Assembly: GCA_964503885.1 (NCBI GenBank)
Contig: CAZDCD010000003.1
Coordinates: 62,001-126,000 of the forward strand
DNA from: CAZDCD01 sp964503885
GTDB taxonomy: Bacteria; Bacteroidota; Bacteroidia; Bacteroidales; UBA10428
Length of the DNA stretch: 64,000 nucleotides
Direction: 5' to 3'
The notes beneath the pieces were generated by a model that saw only the letters and a list, made by a program, of their open reading frames with translations, was not told where the DNA came from and made no database searches. Positions 55,977 through 63,336 of this stretch are shown here, one piece after another. The translations under genes were made by a program, and so were the position numbers. Position 1 is the first letter of the stretch, and each line of letters starts with the position of its first letter.

Positions 55977-56606
55977 TCAGATTCTATATATGAATCCCAG
56001 TTGAATGTTCCTTGTACTGAAACCAAGATTGAAACCCGAACTTGTATTGACCGTCGTTACCGGGCCTATATCCTGCTTTGACCTGTTCACACTGAACGCC
56101 AGGCTGCCAAAGCTTGCTTCAAGAGCAATCCTGTCGCTCAGGTCATATGAAAAGCCGGGCATTACATAAAAACTAACATTCAATGTTTTAGGACCGTCGC
56201 TGGTTACATCACCTGTTTTGGTCCTGGATGAACCGAAACCCAAATTTATCCCTCCTTCAATAAAAAGATCCAGGTCCCCCAATTCAAGGGCATAGTACCT
56301 GGCAAAAGGATTTATGCTGAATGTGCCGCTTGAACTGATCGTGGCGGGATCATTCCGGTTGTTTGACCTGTTCATCGAATATCCTAATCCGAGACCGAAA
56401 GCAATATTATCGCTTACAAAATAACCCGCCTCTGGCGATAGTCCGAATCCGGTGGTTGCCGCCCCCTGATCGGTGGTCCCGTTGGTAGTTGTTTTTGATG
56501 CATTGAAATTCAGGTTTAAGCTACCGCCAATAAAAAATTGCGCATTGACCATAACGGTAATCAAAGAGAGGAATAAAACAAAGATTCCTGTTTTGGTGGA
56601 TTTCAT
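55977..56606 (-). CDS. Small outer-membrane beta-barrel protein
   Basis: A 209-residue protein with signal peptide (GIFVLFLSLITVMVNAQ), followed by about eight beta strands (LSPEAGYFVSDNIAFGLGLGYSM in part, PFARYYALELGDLDLFIEGGINLGFG in part) and the C-terminal strand IQLGFIYRI ending in an outer-membrane barrel signature. It is of the OmpW/OmpA-barrel-like type common in Bacteroidota; function unknown. Convergent with the hydrolase, with 28 bases between the stops, and divergent to the GH31 gene. Confidence 0.85.
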   Translation of the reverse strand: MKSTKTGIFVLFLSLITVMVNAQFFIGGSLNLNFNASKTTTNGTTDQGAATTGFGLSPEAGYFVSDNIAFGLGLGYSMNRSNNRNDPATISSSGTFSINPFARYYALELGDLDLFIEGGINLGFGSSRTKTGDVTSDGPKTLNVSFYVMPGFSYDLSDRIALEASFGSLAFSVNRSKQDIGPVTTVNTSSGFNLGFSTRNIQLGFIYRI

Positions 56607-56880
56607 GGATTTGGTTTTAAATGATGCCTACTCGTTGGTTTTTCGGCTTACACCATTATTCTTGTAACTCGGTACATTATTTTACTATAATAACGGTTGA
56701 ATTTCGCAGATATTTTAACGGCAGCCTAGTCGTGCAATTTTCGGGTTGAGAAAGAGCCTTTCAGCAGCCGGATAAAGGCCTGCTTCCAATAAAAACAACA
56801 GGAATTACGGGCAAAAGTTCGTGAAAGATGATTACTTTGTACGAATTCGCGGTATATTCCGGAATCGTAAAGCAATAGCT

Positions 56881-59058
56881 ATGTGCAATCAAAAAAAAAC
56901 CTTCAGGATCTTACCCATTGATGTATTTATTGCATTTCTGTTTATTAGCCTTCCAGCAGTTAACCAGGAACATGCTGCTCTCATTGCCGAAAACACGGCC
57001 GTGTTTTATCCGCCGCATTACAAGGCATATATGCAGCAACCGTCGTTTGCCTTGCTGAAAGAGCCTGCTGAGACCGGACCACTGCCCGAATCGTGGAAAA
57101 TCAGGGTAGTCTTTGACAGGATGCCTGGTAAAACATTGGCGTACATTAATGCAGATGAAGGCACCGATTTTTACGGAACGGGTGAAGTGACCGGCCCCTT
57201 GCAGAGGAACGGAACGGTAAGGGAACTTTGGAATACCGACAATTACGAATATGAAAAATACAACGGATTGCGCCTTTACCAGTCACATCCGTGGGTACTT
57301 GGTGTGCGTAAAGACGGCTCGGCGTTCGGTGTGCTTGCCGATAATACCTGGAAGCAAACGGTTTCTTTGTCGGATGATATCCTGTTTATCTCTGATGGTC
57401 CTGCTTTTCGTGTACTTGTTATTGAAGGCAAAGACCCTGCGGAAGTGTTGCAGGTACTGGCTGACCTAACAGGCACGATGCCCTTGCCGCCCCTGTGGAG
57501 CCTGGGATATCAGCAATGCAGGTGGTCTTACTATCCTGCATCGAGGGTAAAGGAAATTGCGGATACCTTCAGGCTGAAGAACATACCCTGTGATGTGATC
57601 TGGATGGATATTCACTATATGAGCGGATACCGGATCTTTACCTTTTCGGACGACTATTTTCCCGACCCCGGTGAGCTGAACAACTACCTTCACAGTAAAG
57701 GCTTCAGGTCGGTCTGGATGATCGATCCGGGTGTTAAGAAGGAAGAAGGGTACCGGGTATACGATTCGGGAACCCGGAAAAAGGTGTGGGTGAAAAATGT
57801 GAATTATGTGGATTATACGGGAGATGTCTGGCCCGGACCATGTGTATTTCCCGATTTCACACAATCGGTGACCAGGGAATGGTGGTCGGCTTTATATTCG
57901 GATTTTATGCAGACAGGTATCGACGGCGTCTGGAACGATATGAACGAGCCGGCAGTCTTCAACGGGCCCGGCTGGTCAATGCCTGCGGATAATATACATC
58001 TTGGCGATGACCACACACCGGAAGGCACGCATGCCAGGTACCATAATGTTTACGGAATGCTTATGGTGAAAGCTTCAAGAGAAGGCATTCAAAAGGCCAA
58101 TCCCTCAAAACGGCCGTTTTTGCTTACGCGTTCGAATTTTATCGGTGGCCAGCGGTATGCCGCAACATGGACCGGTGATAATGCCGCCACCTGGCAACAC
58201 CTGAGAATGTCGGTGCCTATGGCGCTGAACCTTGGGCTTTCGGGCCAGCCATTTAACGGTCCTGATATAGGTGGATTCGGGGGCAACGCAACACCAGAAC
58301 TTTACAGCCAGTGGATTGCCACCGGTGTGTTTTACCCGTTCTCAAGATCACATACGGCATTGGGTACCAACAACCAGGAACCATGGGCATTTGGCGCTGA
58401 AACTGAAGAAATTGCAAGAGTAGCCCTTCAGCGGCGGTACCGGTTACTCCCCTATTTCTATACGCTTTTCTATGAAGCTTCAAAAACCGGTATGCCGGTG
58501 ATGCGTCCTGTATTTTTTGCAGACCTGAAGGATGAAACGCTGAGAAAAGAAGACCAGGCGTTTCTGATCGGAGGCGATCTGCTGGTGATCCCGAAATGGG
58601 CGGAAGTCCCGCACCTGCCGCGGGGAAACTGGCGAACGATTTCGGTTGCCGGGGAAGACAGCAGGAGCGACCCGTATCAGCCTGAGCTCAGGATCCGTGA
58701 AGGCTCTATCGTGCCGTTGGGCAACGTTATCCCGAGTACATCAGACTATTCCCTGGACACCTTAACATTGCTGGTATCGCTTAATGAACAGGGTACAGCC
58801 TCCGGAAGCCTTTACCATGATGCGGGGGATGGGTATGGATACCTTGAAGGTGAATATTTTCTTGTGCATTATGCTGCAAAGCAGAACGGGGATCAGGTCA
58901 TCGTGAAGGTCTCCGGCCGGAAGGGCAAACTGACCATCCGGAATAGTGTGATCTTTGTGAAAATGATCACCAACCAGGGGGTATTCACGGGTTCGGGATC
59001 AGGGTTGGGGCTGGATCCGGCAGAAACAGGTTCTATAACTGTGGGTATAAAGCAATAG
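56881..59058 (+). CDS. Secreted glycoside hydrolase family 31 (alpha-glucosidase type)
   Basis: A 725-residue GH31 enzyme. After a signal peptide (ILPIDVFIAFLFISLPAV) there is the N-terminal beta-sandwich (about 50-215; GTDFYGTGEVTGPLQRNG). The (beta/alpha)8 barrel contains nucleophile Asp353 in GVWNDMNEPAVF and acid/base Asp433 in ATWTGDNAATW, the two catalytic aspartates of GH31. WSLGYQQCRWSYY and WMDIHYMSGYRIFTF are the usual substrate-pocket motifs. A C-terminal beta domain follows. GTG 56821 is not used because TTACTTTG, promoter-like, lies inside that extension. It likely removes terminal alpha-glucosyl residues from exported or environmental glycans. Confidence 0.94.
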   Translation: MCNQKKTFRILPIDVFIAFLFISLPAVNQEHAALIAENTAVFYPPHYKAYMQQPSFALLKEPAETGPLPESWKIRVVFDRMPGKTLAYINADEGTDFYGTGEVTGPLQRNGTVRELWNTDNYEYEKYNGLRLYQSHPWVLGVRKDGSAFGVLADNTWKQTVSLSDDILFISDGPAFRVLVIEGKDPAEVLQVLADLTGTMPLPPLWSLGYQQCRWSYYPASRVKEIADTFRLKNIPCDVIWMDIHYMSGYRIFTFSDDYFPDPGELNNYLHSKGFRSVWMIDPGVKKEEGYRVYDSGTRKKVWVKNVNYVDYTGDVWPGPCVFPDFTQSVTREWWSALYSDFMQTGIDGVWNDMNEPAVFNGPGWSMPADNIHLGDDHTPEGTHARYHNVYGMLMVKASREGIQKANPSKRPFLLTRSNFIGGQRYAATWTGDNAATWQHLRMSVPMALNLGLSGQPFNGPDIGGFGGNATPELYSQWIATGVFYPFSRSHTALGTNNQEPWAFGAETEEIARVALQRRYRLLPYFYTLFYEASKTGMPVMRPVFFADLKDETLRKEDQAFLIGGDLLVIPKWAEVPHLPRGNWRTISVAGEDSRSDPYQPELRIREGSIVPLGNVIPSTSDYSLDTLTLLVSLNEQGTASGSLYHDAGDGYGYLEGEYFLVHYAAKQNGDQVIVKVSGRKGKLTIRNSVIFVKMITNQGVFTGSGSGLGLDPAETGSITVGIKQ

Positions 59059-59142
59059 CAGGAAATTCGTTGCGACTTTATTAAGAGGAAACAAAAACAG
59101 CCGATAACCTTTTTGGCCTTCTGATAATAACGATTGTTTTTC

Positions 59143-59721
59143 TCAATACGGAACCCCTGTTTCCCTTTGTCTCCTGAACGCTTCGGTATACCATATCAGC
59201 TCATCTAAAAATCGTTTTGTCGAGGATTCAATACGATCGTTTTTCGGCGTTAATTCGTTAGTGAACAAATCGCCAATTGCGGGAAACGCTAATACGGATG
59301 AAATGGCAGGCATTCCCAGTTCGGCAACTATTGACCTTAAATGCTCGGCCGCCCTTACCCCACCAAACGAACCTGAAGAATAGGCGGCAATGGCCGAAGG
59401 TTTAAAATAGTATTCCCGTTGAAAGTGGTCTAAAAGGTTCTTCAACACAGGAGGAATACTGTGGTTGTATTCACCGGTTACTATCAGAAATCCGTCTGAT
59501 TCGTTAAATATCTGAGCCAGCTTATCCATAGGTTCAGGGGCCGTTCCCGGTGTGTATTCCTTGTACATTTTATCCAGAAAGGGGAGCTGAACCTCCAATG
59601 GGTCTACAAAATGTACGTTTACCCTTCTTTCTTTCAGCTTTTTTTCAAGGTATTTTGCGGCTTTTATCCCCCGGCGGGCACTCCGTACCGAGCCGTAAAT
59701 CAAACTTACCGTAAATTCCAT
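59143..59721 (-). CDS. NAD(P)H-dependent FMN reductase-like flavoprotein
   Basis: A 192-residue flavodoxin-fold protein. The FMN phosphate loop is YGSVRSARRGIKAAKYL (about residues 9-25), and the flavin region has TGEYNHSIPPVLKNLLDHF with GSFGGVRAAEHLRSI. It is the last gene of the eanB-eanA operon, 63 bases after the small cysteine-rich protein. It may recycle flavin or provide electrons, possibly for thiol or persulfide chemistry; that link is inference from position only. Confidence 0.9.
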   Translation of the reverse strand: MEFTVSLIYGSVRSARRGIKAAKYLEKKLKERRVNVHFVDPLEVQLPFLDKMYKEYTPGTAPEPMDKLAQIFNESDGFLIVTGEYNHSIPPVLKNLLDHFQREYYFKPSAIAAYSSGSFGGVRAAEHLRSIVAELGMPAISSVLAFPAIGDLFTNELTPKNDRIESSTKRFLDELIWYTEAFRRQRETGVPY

Positions 59722-59784
59722 AATTTCATTTTGCCGTTAGTCGGAATGCCAGAAAGACCTGTCGATTCCATGAATAAGAATAGT

Positions 59785-59976
59785 TTACTCCTGTTTGCAG
59801 GGACATTTGACCGAACCAAATGAACAGTATATGCAGCATTCTCCCGGTTTTGGTCTCAGGATAGCATTACAGTTTTCGCATTCGTAGTAAATCTGGCAGG
59901 AATTCACCGGCATCTCCTCGGTCTTTTTATGACCACAATTCGGACAGGTGATTACAGAAAATTTTTCATAGCTCAT
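59785..59976 (-). CDS. Small cysteine-rich GDCCVYCSYG-family protein
   Basis: A 63-residue protein with eight cysteines: CPNCGHKK, an inner YECENCNAIL, and the C-terminal ECCIYCSFGSVKCPCKQE, which matches the GDCCVYCSYG small-protein family. The first two pairs could form a zinc ribbon and the CC-x-x-C end could bind a metal or disulfide partner. ATG 59976 (MSYEKFSV) is chosen; the ATG at 60000 would overlap the eanA stop by 13 bases. It lies between eanA and the flavin reductase in one operon. No function is established for the family. Confidence 0.78.
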   Translation of the reverse strand: MSYEKFSVITCPNCGHKKTEEMPVNSCQIYYECENCNAILRPKPGECCIYCSFGSVKCPCKQE

Positions 59977-59987
59977 GCCAGAATCCT

Positions 59988-60992
59988 TCAATCGACGCAT
60001 TTAAACTTCGCCAAAGAAAACCACCGGTCGCTATCGGTAAATATGTGTTCAACAACCAATCCGGTCAGATCTGCAAATTCGTGAATATCTTGTTCAGTAT
60101 ATTTATGAGAATTTTCAGTATGAATGGTTTCACCCCTTTTCAGGACTATTTCCCGGGGTAACATGGAACCGGAAACGACCATATCACGAATTGCCCTGAG
60201 ATGCATTTCAATCCGGGCCTTGGCGGAATTATAGAATGCAATGTGTTCAAATAATTCCGGTTTGAAGTCTGTTCCGGCATGCTGATTAATTACCCGGAGG
60301 ATGTTTTTGTTGAAAGCGGCTGTAATTCCCTGTTTATCGTTATATGCATCCTCAAGTATGGTAATATCCTTTACCATATCCAACCCAAGAAGAAACCTGT
60401 CACCGGGGTGCATTAAGATTTTCAAATCCTTTAAAAAGCCGACAGCCTGTTTCCGGGTAAGGTTTCCGAGGGTGCTCCCAAAAAAACAGATCAGCCGGTT
60501 ATCACTGCCCGGCAACACCTTCAGATGTTTCATAAAATCGGCCAGCAATCCCTGAATGTTCATTTCGGGATAGTTGAGGGATAAGAGATCGGCAGATTTC
60601 AAAATAGCTGTTTCACTGACATCCACAGGAATATACCGTATCTTATCAATATATTTCTCCGGAACTGCATCCAAAAGAATGGATATTTTCGTGCAGTCGC
60701 CACTGCCCAGCTCAATAATATCCAAATATCCGGAAGCGCCGGTTATTTCATGTGCAATGTGCCGTAGAATAGATTTCTCGGTACGTGTGGGATAATACTC
60801 CGGCAATGAGGTGATTTTCTCAAAAAGCATGGAACCGGAGTCGTCATAAAAAAACCGGCTTGGCACGTATTTCTGTGCTGAAGAAAGTCCTGCATAAATT
60901 TCTGCAATGATCTCTTCCCGGCTTTCATACGTAAGAAAATTAACGACCTCAATCTGACTGTTTATGGTGGTTGATATCCTTGACAAATCCAT
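59988..60992 (-). CDS. eanA: EgtD/EanA family histidine N-alpha-methyltransferase
   Basis: Predicted to trimethylate histidine to hercynine with SAM. The 334-residue protein has the SAM motif IIELGSGDCTKI (about 92-103) and the conserved EYYPTRTE, FFGSTLGNL and LLGLDMVKD. Known hercynine/histidine-binding residues of mycobacterial EgtD (Tyr56, Asn166, Tyr206, Thr213, Met252, Glu282, Ser284; recalled from memory) appear here at a constant shift of +11: Tyr67, Asn177, Tyr217, Thr224, Met263, Glu293, Ser295. This is strong evidence for the substrate. Gap to eanB is 22 bases. No egtB or egtC is nearby. Confidence 0.88.
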   Translation of the reverse strand: MDLSRISTTINSQIEVVNFLTYESREEIIAEIYAGLSSAQKYVPSRFFYDDSGSMLFEKITSLPEYYPTRTEKSILRHIAHEITGASGYLDIIELGSGDCTKISILLDAVPEKYIDKIRYIPVDVSETAILKSADLLSLNYPEMNIQGLLADFMKHLKVLPGSDNRLICFFGSTLGNLTRKQAVGFLKDLKILMHPGDRFLLGLDMVKDITILEDAYNDKQGITAAFNKNILRVINQHAGTDFKPELFEHIAFYNSAKARIEMHLRAIRDMVVSGSMLPREIVLKRGETIHTENSHKYTEQDIHEFADLTGLVVEHIFTDSDRWFSLAKFKCVD

Positions 60993-61014
60993 TCTGATTG
61001 GTATTTGGGTTTAT

Positions 61015-62322
61015 TTATCCGGCTTTGGCATACTGTTCTGGTATACCTGTTTCAAAAGGGTTCCCGGGGTCGGCGCTCCATTCGAACCAACCGCCGTCAT
61101 AAACCGAAACCCTGGGCCACCCCATGAGCCAGGCATTGAACCATGCTTCGCTGCCCCGCCAGCCTGTTCCGCAATAAAATGCCAGGTGTTTGTCGGATGT
61201 GATCCCGTTTTTCGACCATATATCGGCTATTTCATGATATTCGCGCGTCGTATGGTCAAAATTCCTGTAATTCTCCATGTGGTATGCATCGCTTCCACAA
61301 TCGGCAAAAACAGCTCCCGGAATGCGGCCTTTTGGCACGATATAATTATACCCGCTGACTTCACCAATATATTCTGCCCAGCTTCGAACACAAACAAGTT
61401 CGGCCGTGGAGGATTTAAGCATTTCCTTTGCTTCCGGAGTATCAACGGCCAGTCCGGGATGAACCGGAATCGCTGCACCAAATTCTTTCACCGGCTTCTT
61501 TGGTTCATCCGTGAACGATATTTTGAAACCTTCGTCAATCCAAGACTGGAATCCGCCGTTCAATACCCTTACATCTTTTACCCCGGCATACATCATAATG
61601 AAGGCACAACGGATGGCACCAATATCTCCGGCAGCGCTGCCGGGAAATTGGTCGTTGTTGTCGGGATGCATATATTTCCCATATAGAATAACTGTGGTAT
61701 CGGCAGTAATGCCATGCTGTTCAAAAGCTTTTTTCAGCTCTTCCGGTGTTCTGCGGTTCCATGTTTCAGGAGCTTCTACGGTAAGTGTATCCATATCGAC
61801 TGCCCCGGGTATATGCCCGCTCAGGTATGCATCACGGTTACGGTAATGGGCATGGACAATAGCATAGTTGTTGTTTTCGTAAAGAGGTGGTTCTTTGCCT
61901 GTGATAAGGGTATGCACCCATTGGGCCGAAACCAGTTGCCGGTATCTTTTGAGCCGTTCCATCGGAAGCGTGTGATCAGGCACCCATTCGGCCGGAAAAT
62001 GGCAATACATGCGCACCTTTGGATATCCCAACTTTATAAAACGGCGGGCAACTTTTTCAATTTCAGCTTTGGTATATCCATAGAGAACAATTTCGTGTTC
62101 GGGCAGAATACCTTTAAATCGTACCATTTCTATCCAATCCATATAATCCGACCATTTCAGGGGAAGGCTTTTCGCTCCCCTGATATGGCCGTTGCGGGAT
62201 TCATTCTGTAAAGCCCACCCATTATAGGCATCCACCGGACGAATATCAATAACTTTAATGCCTGGCTTACCCAGGCCTGCCGCAAGTTCTGCGGTCGTGA
62301 TCTCATTCAGGTTTTGAGGCAT
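61015..62322 (-). CDS. eanB: EanB-like triple-rhodanese sulfurtransferase (predicted ergothioneine synthase)
   Basis: A 435-residue protein with three rhodanese folds: about 10-115 (VIDIRPVDAYNGW), 150-265 (SGHIPGAVDMDTL, VILYGKYMHPDN, no active-site Cys) and 290-420 (ELVCVRSWAEYIG, AFYCGTGWRGSEAW). The active Cys is Cys384. Cysteines 311, 342 and 384 have the same spacing (31 and 42) as Cys339, 370 and 412 of Chlorobium EanB, and Tyr325 falls at the place of EanB Tyr353 (values recalled from memory). EanB transfers a persulfide sulfur directly to hercynine without oxygen. The neighbouring EgtD-like gene supports this over a thiosulfate sulfurtransferase. Confidence 0.82.
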   Translation of the reverse strand: MPQNLNEITTAELAAGLGKPGIKVIDIRPVDAYNGWALQNESRNGHIRGAKSLPLKWSDYMDWIEMVRFKGILPEHEIVLYGYTKAEIEKVARRFIKLGYPKVRMYCHFPAEWVPDHTLPMERLKRYRQLVSAQWVHTLITGKEPPLYENNNYAIVHAHYRNRDAYLSGHIPGAVDMDTLTVEAPETWNRRTPEELKKAFEQHGITADTTVILYGKYMHPDNNDQFPGSAAGDIGAIRCAFIMMYAGVKDVRVLNGGFQSWIDEGFKISFTDEPKKPVKEFGAAIPVHPGLAVDTPEAKEMLKSSTAELVCVRSWAEYIGEVSGYNYIVPKGRIPGAVFADCGSDAYHMENYRNFDHTTREYHEIADIWSKNGITSDKHLAFYCGTGWRGSEAWFNAWLMGWPRVSVYDGGWFEWSADPGNPFETGIPEQYAKAG

Positions 62323-62352
62323 AATGGTTCTTTGTTAATTTTTATGATCAGA

Positions 62353-62646
62353 TCATTCATTGACAACCTGAACGCCCTTCCAGAAGGCAATCCGGTCTTT
62401 TATACTTTTTGCCTCTTCGCTGGGTTCGGGGTAATACCAGGCTGCATCTTTGTTTTGGCTCCCGTCCACCTCCAGATCATAGTATGAGGCCGTGCCCTTC
62501 CAGTGACAAACGGTATGTGTATCGCTGTCTTTCAAATACTCTTTATTTACTGCATTAACCGGAAAATAACTGTTACCTTCCACGTTGACGATATCATTGC
62601 TCTCGGCAATGACTTTTCCATTCCATATTGCTTTCATTTTCTTCAT
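62353..62646 (-). CDS. DUF427 family protein
   Basis: A 97-residue protein. Family features are MKAIWNGKVIAESNDIV, the YFPVNAV turn, HTVCHWKGTASYYDLEV with the conserved Cys-His-Trp-Lys-Gly, and AWYYPEPSEEAKSIKDRIAFW. DUF427 has no established activity. It is the promoter-proximal gene of the operon, 30 bases before eanB. Confidence 0.92.
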   Translation of the reverse strand: MKKMKAIWNGKVIAESNDIVNVEGNSYFPVNAVNKEYLKDSDTHTVCHWKGTASYYDLEVDGSQNKDAAWYYPEPSEEAKSIKDRIAFWKGVQVVNE

Positions 62647-63336
62647 CTTTTTTGGTTATCAGTCAACTAATTTAGTCACAACCAACCCGAAATATTCCCT
62701 GGTGCACATTCCAGATTTACCACAGGTGATCCTTGTTAAAATCCACACCATGATATCCGGTATCTGTGCACCGGAAACGTATGTTTATCGCTCTTGACAT
62801 CAATAAATTCATGATGCCGGTTCTTATCATATACACTTTATTCACATAGGACACTTCTTGTGTTTTGTGCAAAAAGTAGTTTTTCTATAGCTAGTAATGT
62901 TATTTTGACCGTTTTGTTCTCGAATATATGATTTTTTAATGTATTTTAAGAAATAAATACCCAGGTAACCCATATATTGGGATGTCTGTAGGGTAAACCG
63001 GCCTTTTCACCTATATATGCTTCTTGTATTTCTGACCCGAAGGCATTCGTGGAATAGCTATACAGGTGAAAAAACAGGCTTTATTCAATTTCCGGGTCCC
63101 GGTCAACCGGGTTATGTGTCAGGGATAATACCTAAAATCCGGATGTCCGGCCTGCTGAAGAATTGCTAAAAATGAGGCCCGTACACTACAGATCAGGGGA
63201 ACCATGAGTCCCGATTGAAGAAGAAAGATTAGCCATTATATCTTGAATATTTTGAAGAGTATTTAATATATTTACTTTGAAAATCAGCTTATTGAATTGG
63301 GGGCATAGCCAGCGGTCACTGGCAAAAAATCTGCAA
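62647..63336. other. Long divergent intergenic region with inverted repeats, no gene
   Basis: This 690-base gap between the ean operon and the AraC-type regulator has no convincing coding frame; a 50-codon frame at 63019 is poorly supported. GGTGCACA at 62701-62708 and its reverse complement TGTGCACC at 62765-62772 form an inverted pair. CCTTTTCACCT (63002-63012) and AGGTGAAAA (63064-63072) form another, enclosing about 51 bases. These could be operator sites or RNA structures. Confidence 0.55.
63251..63279 (+). promoter_or_regulatory. Candidate promoter for the AraC/TolB-like regulator
   Basis: TTTG at 63251-63254 and TTACTTTG at 63272-63279 (one mismatch to TAnnTTTG) are 17 bases apart, close to the family spacing. 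The ATG at 63337 is 58 bases downstream. Confidence 0.35.

Noticed and set aside
56821..56880. GTG-initiated 20-residue extension of the GH31 protein
   Set aside because: The signal peptide begins at ATG 56881 and a promoter-like TTACTTTG lies within the extension.
63019..63171. 50-codon plus-strand frame in the ean-regulator gap
   Set aside because: Composition is not coding-like, and it covers the inverted repeat arms; no family similarity.
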